16,626 nucleotides of DNA from Bacteroidota bacterium (lineage in GTDB: Bacteria; Bacteroidota; Bacteroidia; Chitinophagales; Chitinophagaceae): positions 1 through 16,626 of the forward strand of contig JAEZAM010000143.1 in assembly GCA_023430465.1 (NCBI GenBank), written 5' to 3'. The position numbers were made by a program, and so were the translations under genes. How positions within the stretch are numbered: position 1 is the first letter of the stretch; the number at the start of each line of letters is the position of its first letter. Positions 5,821-14,609 of the stretch are shown piece after piece. Below the pieces are notes generated by a model. The model did not search any database. It was not told where the DNA came from and saw only the letters and a program-made list of their open reading frames with translations.

Positions 5821-7185
5821 TTACTTTTTCAGGATCAGGTAGGAGTAAGGCTCCAGGTTCAGTACGTCTGGCAACTTTACCTTGCTGTAATTTATCGCAT
5901 TCACCCATTTCGTTTTTTGCAGCGATTTGGGAGCGTTGTACGCTGTCACTTTGCCCCGCATGTTGACGATCACCACAACCTTTTCATTTTTCAGGGTCTT
6001 TTCGAAAGCCACAACATCGTCTGTCGTATAAGAGGTGAGTCGGCCTCTGCGAAGTGCGGCACTGTTATTACGGAAGGAGATGATTCGTTTGTATTCGGCC
6101 TTCAATTCCGGATTTGCGTCCCAGTTGATTTTCGTAGAAGTGAACGGAAAGGTTAGCCGGTGTTGCGTGCCCACTTCCTGGCCGCCATAGATCATGGGAA
6201 CCGATTTCATCAGTGATGCGACCACAAATGCGGCCATGGATCCTTTTTCGCCACCAAAGAGTTCCAGGGGTGTTCCTTCGGAACCATTCACATCATGATT
6301 GGAGGTGTAACGCACGATGCGCTGGTCGTCCGATGCTCCGATATAGTCTTTGATGTTCAGGGTATCGATTGTCCTGGCCGACCGTCCATGTTCGAATATT
6401 TTCACCATGTTGCTGAAAAATTCGAAAGCAAAGTTGTAATCAAATCCAATTTTATAATGCTCGCTTCGCCGCCCTTCCGACAGTAGGAGCAAGTTGCGAC
6501 CGGGCATACTCTTCAGCGTATCCAGCGCCTGTTTCCAAAAATCTACGGGTGGGCCATCCGAATAGTCACAGCGGAATCCGTCGGCATTGGTTTCCAGTAT
6601 CCAGTATTTCATCGCAGCAATCATCTCCCGGCGCATGTCAGCATTGGAGAAATTAAGTTGCGCTACATCATTCCATCCTGTTCCGGGTGGGCTGATGATG
6701 GCTCCTGTTGAATCCTGCAGGTACCATGACTTATTCTTTATCCAGACATGATCATACGAAGTGTGATTTGCCACCCAATCGAGGATAACCGCCATCTTAC
6801 GTACATGCGCTTCGTCAATCAACCGCTTCAGATCCTGCAATGTGCCGAACTCCGGGTTGACCGCTTTGTAATCCTGGATGCAATAGGGAGAATTGACTGA
6901 TTTTATTTTTCCAACAGGGTAGTGCGGCATCAGATAGATGACATTGGTTCCCATCGCCCTGATGGAGTCGAGCCGGTCAATAACGCCCTGGAAATTTCCG
7001 TCTTTGCTGAATACCCGCATGTTCACCTGGTAGAGTACGACATCTCTGCGGTCCGGAAGGTATTGAAACGGCTGGCCCGCCTTTGATTGACTAACGGGTG
7101 CAGCATGCTGGCTGAGGCCGGCAAGGCTCCAAACCATGAATGCCAGGAACAGGGCTATTCTTCCGGATTTCTTCTGTAGGGTCAT
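5821..7185 (-). CDS. GH13 alpha-amylase-family enzyme with Sec signal peptide, 454 aa
   Basis: A glycoside hydrolase family 13 enzyme cleaving alpha-glucan bonds, probably periplasmic. An N-terminal signal (about 1-26, hydrophobic core ALFLAFMVWSLAGLS) has no lipobox Cys. The catalytic barrel shows all core regions: region I DWVANH (136-141), region II GFRCD with nucleophile D207, region III LLLSEG with acid/base E237, and region IV TSNHD with D298. A small all-beta C-terminal domain (about 365-454) follows. Region V reads VAQLN and region II lacks the usual His or Glu four residues after the nucleophile (GFRCDYSDG). It is the last gene of the operon, 9 bp downstream of a paralogous GH13 lipoprotein with the same layout, so the pair looks like a tandem duplication with divided locations. 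Activity could be alpha-amylase, neopullulanase or cyclomaltodextrinase-like; the sequence alone does not decide. Confidence 0.88.
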   Translation of the reverse strand: MTLQKKSGRIALFLAFMVWSLAGLSQHAAPVSQSKAGQPFQYLPDRRDVVLYQVNMRVFSKDGNFQGVIDRLDSIRAMGTNVIYLMPHYPVGKIKSVNSPYCIQDYKAVNPEFGTLQDLKRLIDEAHVRKMAVILDWVANHTSYDHVWIKNKSWYLQDSTGAIISPPGTGWNDVAQLNFSNADMRREMIAAMKYWILETNADGFRCDYSDGPPVDFWKQALDTLKSMPGRNLLLLSEGRRSEHYKIGFDYNFAFEFFSNMVKIFEHGRSARTIDTLNIKDYIGASDDQRIVRYTSNHDVNGSEGTPLELFGGEKGSMAAFVVASLMKSVPMIYGGQEVGTQHRLTFPFTSTKINWDANPELKAEYKRIISFRNNSAALRRGRLTSYTTDDVVAFEKTLKNEKVVVIVNMRGKVTAYNAPKSLQKTKWVNAINYSKVKLPDVLNLEPYSYLILKK

Positions 7186-7194
7186 TGTATCTGA

Positions 7195-8550
7195 TTAGTT
7201 ATTTTTTAAAACAATGTATTCATAGGGCGCCAGGGTTACCGTGTTTGACAGCGTAACATTTTCATTGCTGAATGCATTTTTCCAGGCCGATCCCTCAAGG
7301 GTCGCGGGCAGCGTATACTGCCGTGCAGCATTTCTTACATTCACGATCACGAGGGCTTTTTCAGCGCCGGATTCTTTGGAAAACGCTACGACATCATCGC
7401 TGCTATAGGTAAACAGTTTCCCGTTACGGATAGCGTTGCTGCTGGTGCGAGAGCCGAGGATCTTTTTATAGGCATCCGTCACGGTTGGATTGGCTGCCCA
7501 ATCAATCGGGTCTCGCTGGAAATAGTTGATGCGCTCATTGTAACCGATTTCCTGCCCGTTGTAGATCATCGGGACCCCTTTCATATAGGCAGCTATAACA
7601 AATGCCGCGAGCGATCCATTCTGGCCGCGGAAAAGTTCATACGCAGTCCCGTCCGACAGGTTGATATCATGATTGCTTGTATAGCGCACGACCCGCGAGT
7701 CTTCCCATGCATTGCTGTACTCCGTACGATTCACCTCGTTTAGCTGTGTCGCGGAGACGCCATCTCCATATATCGATTTTATTTTTCCGTAAAACGAAAA
7801 GCCAAAGGTGAGGTCGAAGCCTGTTCGGAAATGATCCTGCCTTGTTCCTTCAGCAAACAGGAGCAATTTACGCCCGTTGATATTACGCAGTGAGGTGATC
7901 GCTTCTTTCCAGAATCGGGTAGGGACGTTGTCGGCGAAATCAAAGCGGTATCCGTCTACATTTGCTGCGAGCACCCAATACCGCAGCGCTTCGATCATTG
8001 TGGTGCGAACGGAATCATTATCGAAGTTCAGTTGCGCCACATCATTGAAGCCACCTGGCGATACGATCTCCCCATTCTGATCCTGGCGATACCAGCTTTT
8101 ATGGGCCGTGATCCATGGATGATCCCAGGCTGTATGATTGGCCACGAAATCAAGGATCACTGACATCTCTTTCTGATGAGCCGCACTCACCAGTGTACGA
8201 AGGTCTTCAAGTGTCCCGAACTCCTGGCCTACGCTCTTGAAATCTGTTACCGAATAAGGCGAGTTCACGCTGCGAACGGTACCTACCGGGTAGATCGGCA
8301 TGAGGTAAATGACATTCACACCAAGATCCCTGATTTCATCCAGGCGAGCGGTGACGCCCTGCAGATTTCCTTCCGGGCTGAAAGCGCGGATATTCACCTG
8401 GTAAATGGTGGCATCCGGCCCAGAGACAACACCTGAATAGGGTGTGCCATGTTGCGGCGGGTCTGTAGGCAGTCCGGCCAGTACCGGTTTGTCTGACTTG
8501 CTGCACGCGAGAAAGACGAGTGATATTAGTAGTATGGAAAATCTATTCAT
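7195..8550 (-). CDS. GH13 alpha-amylase-family lipoprotein (SusG-like role), 451 aa
   Basis: A GH13 enzyme with a lipoprotein signal: LISLVFLAC puts the lipidated Cys at residue 16, followed by SKSD and a Pro/Gly-rich linker to about residue 45. Surface exposure on the outer membrane, like SusG, is likely but inferred. Barrel motifs: region I DFVANH (134-139), region II GYRFD with nucleophile D204, region III FAEG with acid/base E234, region IV TSNHD with D295; region V reads VAQLN. A beta-sandwich C-domain occupies about 365-451. It is shorter than Bacteroides SusG (about 690 aa) and has no room for an inserted CBM58 starch-binding domain. It lies 24 bp after susE and 9 bp before the second GH13 gene. 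Its likely job is the first cut on starch at the cell surface, feeding SusCD. Confidence 0.9.
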   Translation of the reverse strand: MNRFSILLISLVFLACSKSDKPVLAGLPTDPPQHGTPYSGVVSGPDATIYQVNIRAFSPEGNLQGVTARLDEIRDLGVNVIYLMPIYPVGTVRSVNSPYSVTDFKSVGQEFGTLEDLRTLVSAAHQKEMSVILDFVANHTAWDHPWITAHKSWYRQDQNGEIVSPGGFNDVAQLNFDNDSVRTTMIEALRYWVLAANVDGYRFDFADNVPTRFWKEAITSLRNINGRKLLLFAEGTRQDHFRTGFDLTFGFSFYGKIKSIYGDGVSATQLNEVNRTEYSNAWEDSRVVRYTSNHDINLSDGTAYELFRGQNGSLAAFVIAAYMKGVPMIYNGQEIGYNERINYFQRDPIDWAANPTVTDAYKKILGSRTSSNAIRNGKLFTYSSDDVVAFSKESGAEKALVIVNVRNAARQYTLPATLEGSAWKNAFSNENVTLSNTVTLAPYEYIVLKNN

Positions 8551-8574
8551 AATGATGTTGTTTCTATGGGCACA

Positions 8575-9675
8575 TTAATTTTTTACAATAGTGTACGTGT
8601 AGTTACCCGCATTATGCAGGTCAAGTGTAATGGTGTAATTGCCATTCTCCGGCACAGTGAGATTTGCCAGGTCAGGTGTGTAACCGAGAAATGGATTATC
8701 AGCATATCTCAATTCTTTCGTAACGGGATCGATGCCGAAGTCCAGTGCCCAGGCATTGTTTGCACGGAATTTGAACGAGCCGTTTGCCACCATGTCCGTG
8801 GTGACTTTCCACACTTGTGTCGCGGGATCATAGGTCAATGGCGTATCGGTCGACCAGCCGCCGGGGCTTGCATCACCCAGTATGCTCCAGGTAGTGGCGG
8901 TCGCTGTCCATTTGAAATTATTCATGTTCGCCGTGAGATAATAGTAGCCACCAGTGGCCACAGACATATTTCCGCCGGCATAATTTGCTTCTATGATATC
9001 ACCCGATGTTCCTGTAGCGTCACCATAGGCCATCGGTGTCCAGTCGGGTTGTGGAGTCATCTTGAACTGGTAACTTCCTCCATTGGGTATGTATACGTAT
9101 CCTTCAAACATTTTAGTTCGATCAGGAAATTCACGGATCACTGGTGCAGCGCCGGGATTCCAGCCCTGGTAATCACCGGGGATGTACAGTACCGCCAGCG
9201 TGGTTACACGGAACGGCGTTACCTGCAATGCAATGGCATTTGAATACACGGGCCGATCCATCGTCGCGATAACCCTTGCCACAACAGTAGAGGCCACATC
9301 AGGAGCCAGTGCAAGATTATTCAGGGCAAGTGCATTCAGTTCGGCACCTGTAAAGGATTTCAACAAAACATCGTTCCCGACATCAATCGTAGCGCCCTTA
9401 TCCCAAAGTCGGTTCCCGATTGTGTCTGCGGGCAGGGAAAGCTGCAATTTGTAGTTCACCGGAGCTTCGATCCTGAACTTAACGGCCGGCCAGGAGAAGG
9501 TTACCACCGATTCATTGTTGTTGACAGTGGTCAGTTCTACCTCATTGGTGGAAGCTACCAACTGCCCGTTGAACGGTACATCCACCAGGTAAGTGAGTGT
9601 TGCATCTTTCTTGCAGCCTGCAAAAAAGAATACTGTGGTAAGCGTAAGAAAGATCTTACTGAAAATATTTTTCAT
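8575..9675 (-). CDS. susE: SusE-like outer-membrane starch-binding lipoprotein, 366 aa
   Basis: A surface glycan-binding lipoprotein. The signal peptide ends in FFFAGC (lipidated Cys21) followed by KKD. An N-terminal Ig-like SusE domain (about 25-155, with FSWPAVKF and a PVYSNAIALQVTPF end) precedes two tandem starch-binding modules of the SusE/SusF type: about 157-258 (IPGDYQGWNP, GSYQFKMTPQPDW, GGYYYLTANMNNFKW) and about 262-366 (WSILGDASPGGW, ATQVWKVTTDM, GSFKFRANNAW, GNYTITLDLHNAG). The repeated Trp residues (W172, W212, W274, W309) are candidates for stacking against glucose rings. The start at 9675 is preferred over an in-frame start at 9750 because the latter would overlap susD and bury the signal peptide. 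It follows susD by 37 bp. With two modules it matches SusE rather than three-module SusF; no SusF is present. Confidence 0.88.
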   Translation of the reverse strand: MKNIFSKIFLTLTTVFFFAGCKKDATLTYLVDVPFNGQLVASTNEVELTTVNNNESVVTFSWPAVKFRIEAPVNYKLQLSLPADTIGNRLWDKGATIDVGNDVLLKSFTGAELNALALNNLALAPDVASTVVARVIATMDRPVYSNAIALQVTPFRVTTLAVLYIPGDYQGWNPGAAPVIREFPDRTKMFEGYVYIPNGGSYQFKMTPQPDWTPMAYGDATGTSGDIIEANYAGGNMSVATGGYYYLTANMNNFKWTATATTWSILGDASPGGWSTDTPLTYDPATQVWKVTTDMVANGSFKFRANNAWALDFGIDPVTKELRYADNPFLGYTPDLANLTVPENGNYTITLDLHNAGNYTYTIVKN

Positions 9676-9712
9676 GAAAACAGTTTTACTTGTTGTAAGA
9701 GGTATGTGTTGC

Positions 9713-11200
9713 TTAATAGCCATCGTTTTGTACCAGGTTCTTGTTTGCATTCAGCGCAAACGTTGGAATCGGGAACAGTTTGCGGAATGGCGCAGATGCG
9801 GCCTTAAAGTCGTGTGCCTGCAGGAATTTATCAAAGCGGATCATGTCCTGTCTTCGATGTCCTTCCCAGTTGAGTTCGAATCCTCTTTCGCGATAGATGT
9901 CATCCAGTGTTGGATTTGCCGCAAGGCCACCCAGTCCTGCCCGCGCACGAACCTGGTCAATGAACGGTTTCGCAGAAGCGGCATCATTCATCCTTACATG
10001 GCATTCCGCTTTCATGAGGAGGATATCGGCATAGCGATAGATCGGGAAATCGTTTGACGCCCCACCACCATTCAGGGGTGCTGCGGGGTAGAATTTCCTG
10101 TTCCTTGCACCATCCTCACGATTCGCACCGGGATTGTCAAGAGAAGAAATGTCAGCCGAGTAATTTACGCCGCCTTCCTGCGCGCCGAGAACATATTGTT
10201 TCTTACGGATGTCGTTGTCATCATACCTGTTGACATAATCTTTGTGTGTAACCGTGCCATTCCATCCGCTTACGCCGAATAATGCATTGGCATGCGGTCC
10301 GAGGAAACTGCGGATGGTAAATATATTCCGACCCACTACATCGACTTTGGTATAGATGGCAAGGATGGTCTCATCAGCCGGTAATTCATCGCCAAACAAT
10401 TCATAGTATTGAAAACCCAGAGGACTTGCTGCATTTGCCCCGCCAGGGTGCAGGGAAAAACCACCTTCGCTTACCTTATCACAGGCTGCCAGGCACTCGC
10501 TCCAGCGGGCTGTGCCCGTATAGACTTCTGCATTCAGGTAGACCTTTGCGAGCAAGGCATACCCCGCCCATTTGTTGAAGCGGCCGTAGAACTGGCCACC
10601 TTTGTTTGGTGACAGCAGTTCTATGTTATCATTGAGCTCGTCTACAACAAACTGATATATCTCCGCCCGGTTGCGTTGAGGCAGGTTTTCGACCGTTACC
10701 GTATTCTCCGTGTAGAAAGGAACATTTCCCCAGGCATCCATGAGCAGGTAGTAAAAGAAGGCACGAAGAACTTTTGCCTCTGCGATCTTTGCAGTGGGCG
10801 CGTTGGCTCTCGTCAGTTGCTCAACGGCCAGGTTAGCCGTGAATACAGATTTGTACAGCCAGTTCCAGGCATTGCCGATGATACCATGTGTCGGCAGCCA
10901 TTCGTGTTTATACAGTTGCGCAAAATCAAGTTGCCAGTCGCCGGTATTGCGGTGTGGGATCACCTGTTCATCGGTTGCCATGCTGATCATATCATACCAG
11001 CCGTTGTCAGCGCCTGCATAGCCAACTCCATTCCAGTTGCCCGGTATCTGCGCGTAGACGCTTGCCAGCGCTACATCGGATCCGGTTGGAGAATTATAAA
11101 ATTCGTCGGCCGCATAGCGATCATAGATGTTCTCGTCCACCTTGGTGCAGCCAAAGGATGCAAGAACAAGAAGCAGTAAAAAAATGGATGTATTTTTCAT
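9713..11200 (-). CDS. susD: SusD/RagB-family outer-membrane starch-binding lipoprotein, 495 aa
   Basis: The SusD-family partner that forms the lid of the SusC channel and binds maltodextrins at the surface. The signal peptide ends LASFGC (lipidated Cys18). Typical family segments appear in order: helical N-terminal part with FYNSPTGSDVALASVYAQ, LMDAWGNVPFYTE, RAEIYQFVVDELN, a central YRYADILLMKAECHVRM helix (TPR-like), RERGFELNWEGHRRQDMIRF, and the C-terminal LFPIPTFALNANKNLVQNDGY that matches the family ending. Length is normal. It lies 37 bp downstream of susC and 37 bp upstream of susE, consistent with one transcript. The ATG at 11198-11200 is used because it places the lipobox at the correct distance. 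Confidence 0.94.
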   Translation of the reverse strand: MKNTSIFLLLLVLASFGCTKVDENIYDRYAADEFYNSPTGSDVALASVYAQIPGNWNGVGYAGADNGWYDMISMATDEQVIPHRNTGDWQLDFAQLYKHEWLPTHGIIGNAWNWLYKSVFTANLAVEQLTRANAPTAKIAEAKVLRAFFYYLLMDAWGNVPFYTENTVTVENLPQRNRAEIYQFVVDELNDNIELLSPNKGGQFYGRFNKWAGYALLAKVYLNAEVYTGTARWSECLAACDKVSEGGFSLHPGGANAASPLGFQYYELFGDELPADETILAIYTKVDVVGRNIFTIRSFLGPHANALFGVSGWNGTVTHKDYVNRYDDNDIRKKQYVLGAQEGGVNYSADISSLDNPGANREDGARNRKFYPAAPLNGGGASNDFPIYRYADILLMKAECHVRMNDAASAKPFIDQVRARAGLGGLAANPTLDDIYRERGFELNWEGHRRQDMIRFDKFLQAHDFKAASAPFRKLFPIPTFALNANKNLVQNDGY

Positions 11201-11237
11201 CTCAGTTTATTTGACAGATCTTCTTCGGAAAATCTTG

Positions 11238-14186
11238 TTATTTAAAAATTACATTCAATCCAATGGCAATATTCCTTGTGCGGGGGTAGATACCGTTTTC
11301 ACCGCCTGAGCCATATGCGCCATTCAATTCAGGATCTATGCCGGTATAATTGGTGATAACCGCCAGGTTATTTCCTGTTACAGATACCCGCAATGCCTCT
11401 ACGTGCGGAATGTTCGCTACGTTGAACCGGTAGCCGATGTTCAGGTTATCGAATCGCAGAAATGCGCCATTCTCAAGCCATAGATCCGATCCATATTGGG
11501 TAGTGAACAAGCCAAGCGGAATCGCGCTTGCCAGCACGTTTGCCTTGCCCAGGTTTTCGAAGCGGCTCAGGTTTGAGCGCAATTGGTTATAGATCTTATG
11601 ACCACCCGCACCTCTCCACAGCATCGACAGGTCGAAATTTTTATAGCTCAGCGAGGGGTTGAAGGCATAGGTGTATTTCGGCATGGCAGAACCGGCAATA
11701 TACCTGTCAGGACTTTCATTGCCCTGGTCGATCACCTGGTCTTTATTGCGGTCCACAACGATCTCTGCACCCACGGCATCGATGCCCTGGTGTTGCAACA
11801 CATTGAAGGTGCCGATAGGTTGCCCTTTGATGAGATAAGAGCTCCAGCCCCATCCAACATAGTTTGTATTCAGCGGCAAACCATTGATGCTGCCGCTCAG
11901 CTCAAGTACTTTGTTGCGGAGAAGTGATAAATTCCCGCCGAGACTGAGATTAAAATCCTTCCCTTTGATCGCGTGGAAGTTCAGGGAGAATTCAAGCCCT
12001 TCATTGAGCAGGCTGCCCACATTGGCCAAAATTGAGCCATATGGATAGGGCGGCTGTGGTACAGTATAGTTGAACAGCAGGTTCTTTGTGGTTGCGCGGA
12101 ATGCATCGATGGTACCGGAGAGCCGGCCTTTCAGCAAACCGAAATCAACACCGATATTGGTCTGTTCTCTTGTTTCCCAACGCAAATCTGCGTTTGCATT
12201 TTGTGTGATGATGAAATTGGTGATTTGTGTTCCACCGAAATACGTGACACCCGAAGCGCCCACGAGCTGCGTTGAGTTTTGAGGATACAAACCTTGCTGG
12301 TTGCCCGTTTTACCCCAGCCGCCCCGCAGTTTCAATTCCGAGAAAATATCCTGTTGAGACATGAAACCTTCTTCACTCAGCTTCCAGGCAACAGATACTG
12401 ATGGGAAATTGCCCCATTTGTTGTTCCTGCCTAATACGGATGATCCGTCCCGACGGAAACTGGCCGTCACCAGGTAGCGGTCGAGGAAAGTGTAATTGAC
12501 ACGACCGAGGAAAGACACAAGGTTCCGGTCGTTTTTATAAGAGCTGATATCGCCAGGCGTTACGCGGGAGAGATCACCATTCTGCAATGCGTTGTAGGTG
12601 GCGATGTCATTCACGAAACCTTTGGCCTGGGCAAAATTTCCCTGGTAAACCTGGGCCTGGTATTCATACAGACCAAGGAGGTCGAAGCGGTGTGCGCCGA
12701 TCGCTTTTTTATACGTCAGGCTGATATCCATCAGGCGTTCTTCAGCCCGGTTGTTGGTGACGTTCGCTATTCCTTTGTTATCAATCGCTGTCGATACTGT
12801 TGATGCAGCCGGCAGATAATATCCCCAATAGCGATCGGTTTTTCGCCAGCTTCCAAACCAGCTTGCTGTGAGTCCTTTCACCACTTCTATATCACTGCGC
12901 AGTGATCCGAAGAGGTTGTTTTCTCCGCCTTCATTCACGGCTTCCCGTGCAACAGCATACGGGTTGATATATTGAAAAACATTTGGGTCGGTGAAATAGC
13001 TCCCATCCGAGTTAAATACCGGATCGGTGGGACGCATTACATAGGCGTTGCTGATAAGGTTTGAGGTAAACGCTGCTCGTCCTACACTGCCCAGGCTCCC
13101 GATCGTATTGGAGATATTGTTGTTCAGGTGCATGGTGAACGTTACCTTATCGTCGAGTGCTTTTTGTGTAGCCTGTATGCGACCGATATAATTTTTAAAG
13201 TTCGAGTTGATAACGATACCGTTCTGCAATACCGCCGATAGTGATGCACGATACTGGAATTTGTCCGCACCACCACCGAATGCAACGGAATGATTCTGGG
13301 TATAGCCATCGCGGGTCAATACATCAAACCAATCTGTGCTGGAGGCGTGGTTTTCTGAGCCGGGGACATTCCATTTCTGTCCCTGTTCCCACCATTCATC
13401 CGCATTGAGCATGTCGAGTTTCTTGCTGATCATGTCGATTGAGGCTGTCGACGTGAACTCGATGTTGCTGCGACCATTGCGGTTACGCTTTGTAGTGATG
13501 ATGATAACCCCTGGTGCACCGCGCGAACCGTAAATAGCCGTGGCCGACGCATCTTTCAATACATCAACGGATTCGATTTCATTGGGTGGAACCTGGCGAA
13601 AGAGGTCCATGTTTCCCTGTACTCCGTCGATTACAACCAGCGGATCGCTCCCGCCGACAAGCGAGGTGATCCCCCGGATCCGGACACCAGGTGAGCTGCC
13701 GGGTTCACTGCCGACCTGGATCACATTGACACCCGCGGCTTTCCCGGCAATTTGTTGCAGCGGACTGGTGACGGGCCCGGGGTTCAGGTCTTTGGCAGAA
13801 ATGGTAGAAACTGACCCGGTCAGATCCCGCTTGCGGGCGGTACCATATCCAACCACCACCACTTCATCAAGAGAGCGGGTAGCCGTAACGAGGGTAATGA
13901 AAATATCTGTTTTGCCAGCAATGTCAACTTCCTGGGTGGCGGCGCCCACGAATGATACTACGAGCGTAGTCGCCGAACCGGGGAGGGTCAGGGAAAAACG
14001 GCCGGAGGAATCGCTGGCCGTAGTGATGGCCGACCCTTTGACGCTTACATTGGCGCCGTAAATAGGGAGGTTGGATTGGTCATTTACAGTGCCGGTAAGG
14101 AGTTTGTTTTGCGCAGCCACCGGCTGGACAAGACAAACAGAAACCAGACAAAATAGCAGGAGGGGGATGAGCAGTTTTTGTTTCAT
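11238..14186 (-). CDS. susC: SusC/RagA-family TonB-dependent oligosaccharide transporter, 982 aa
   Basis: An outer-membrane TonB-dependent channel for import of maltodextrins together with SusD. A Sec signal peptide (cleavage likely near PVAA/QNK, about residue 25) is followed by a carboxypeptidase-D-regulatory-like domain (about 30-98, GTVNDQSNLPIYGANV and GRFSLTLP), the TonB-box/linker LDEVVVVGYG (106-115), the plug domain (about 118-234, VRIRGI, DPLVVIDGV, IESVDVLKDASATAIYG) and a beta-barrel ending in Phe-Lys (VIFK). It has the length of classical SusC proteins and no N-terminal STN domain, so anti-sigma signalling is unlikely. The ATG at 14184-14186 (MKQKLL) is preferred; a TTG two codons upstream is possible. 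It is the first gene of the operon, 423 bp from the regulator stop, with a dyad in its leader. Confidence 0.95.
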   Translation of the reverse strand: MKQKLLIPLLLFCLVSVCLVQPVAAQNKLLTGTVNDQSNLPIYGANVSVKGSAITTASDSSGRFSLTLPGSATTLVVSFVGAATQEVDIAGKTDIFITLVTATRSLDEVVVVGYGTARKRDLTGSVSTISAKDLNPGPVTSPLQQIAGKAAGVNVIQVGSEPGSSPGVRIRGITSLVGGSDPLVVIDGVQGNMDLFRQVPPNEIESVDVLKDASATAIYGSRGAPGVIIITTKRNRNGRSNIEFTSTASIDMISKKLDMLNADEWWEQGQKWNVPGSENHASSTDWFDVLTRDGYTQNHSVAFGGGADKFQYRASLSAVLQNGIVINSNFKNYIGRIQATQKALDDKVTFTMHLNNNISNTIGSLGSVGRAAFTSNLISNAYVMRPTDPVFNSDGSYFTDPNVFQYINPYAVAREAVNEGGENNLFGSLRSDIEVVKGLTASWFGSWRKTDRYWGYYLPAASTVSTAIDNKGIANVTNNRAEERLMDISLTYKKAIGAHRFDLLGLYEYQAQVYQGNFAQAKGFVNDIATYNALQNGDLSRVTPGDISSYKNDRNLVSFLGRVNYTFLDRYLVTASFRRDGSSVLGRNNKWGNFPSVSVAWKLSEEGFMSQQDIFSELKLRGGWGKTGNQQGLYPQNSTQLVGASGVTYFGGTQITNFIITQNANADLRWETREQTNIGVDFGLLKGRLSGTIDAFRATTKNLLFNYTVPQPPYPYGSILANVGSLLNEGLEFSLNFHAIKGKDFNLSLGGNLSLLRNKVLELSGSINGLPLNTNYVGWGWSSYLIKGQPIGTFNVLQHQGIDAVGAEIVVDRNKDQVIDQGNESPDRYIAGSAMPKYTYAFNPSLSYKNFDLSMLWRGAGGHKIYNQLRSNLSRFENLGKANVLASAIPLGLFTTQYGSDLWLENGAFLRFDNLNIGYRFNVANIPHVEALRVSVTGNNLAVITNYTGIDPELNGAYGSGGENGIYPRTRNIAIGLNVIFK

Positions 14187-14609
14187 AAGCAATCTTCGAT
14201 GGTTTACGTAAGTGAATGGTTATACGAGGCGGCGGGTGGGGCAGTTGTTGCCAGGGGAGCAGCTAAGCTAGTATCGGTAATGAGCAGGCGTAAAAATGGA
14301 GGGGACATACAGCAATCGTTTAAGTAATCGTGGGCCCACAGCAGGAGCGAGCGATCACAAATCACGATTGTTTACTTATCGGCAACAACTAATGCAAGAG
14401 AAGTAAAGAAAATAAAGGAAAAATAGCTTATAAGTGGGCGTGTAAAAGCTTATTTTACAAATAGTTGGAAATAATTTCAAAAAAATTATAATATATCTGC
14501 GGTTGCAGGGAAATTCAAGTAAAAAAAGGGAGGAATAAATGAAGTAATTGCCGGACTTGTCGGGATCAGTCTCAAATCTGAAGTACGATTTTAATTTCTG
14601 CGCTCCTTC
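14187..14609. other. 423-bp non-coding leader/regulatory region between regulator and susC
   Basis: No open frame here looks like a gene. The half next to the regulator stop (about 14400-14540) is very AT-rich, including a run around ATTATAATATAT, and is the likely promoter area for susC. I found no exact TAnnTTTG with a correctly spaced TTTG on the minus strand. A dyad lies at 14321-14378 and is listed separately. The 130 bases next to the susC ATG are GC-richer and show no feature I can name. Confidence 0.6.
14321..14378. promoter_or_regulatory. Interrupted dyad in the susC leader
   Basis: TAAGTAATCGTG (14321-14332) faces CACGATTGTTTACTTA (14363-14378): the inner AATCGTG/CACGATT arms are perfect (7 bp), and the outer TAAGTA/TACTTA arms are also perfect but offset by 3 extra bases on the right. 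AATCGT also recurs directly at 14314-14319, and ATCAC is repeated at 14354-14358 and 14361-14365. This could be an operator for the SusR-like regulator or an RNA stem in the leader; the centre is about 160 bp upstream of the ATG. Confidence 0.35.

Noticed and set aside
9676..9750. 25-residue N-terminal extension of SusE
   Set aside because: It would overlap the susD gene end and displace the lipoprotein signal from the N-terminus.
14460..14485. TTTG pair on the minus strand as a susC promoter
   Set aside because: The downstream box reads ACTATTTG, not TAnnTTTG, and the spacing between the two TTTG words is too short for the Bacteroidota -33/-7 layout.
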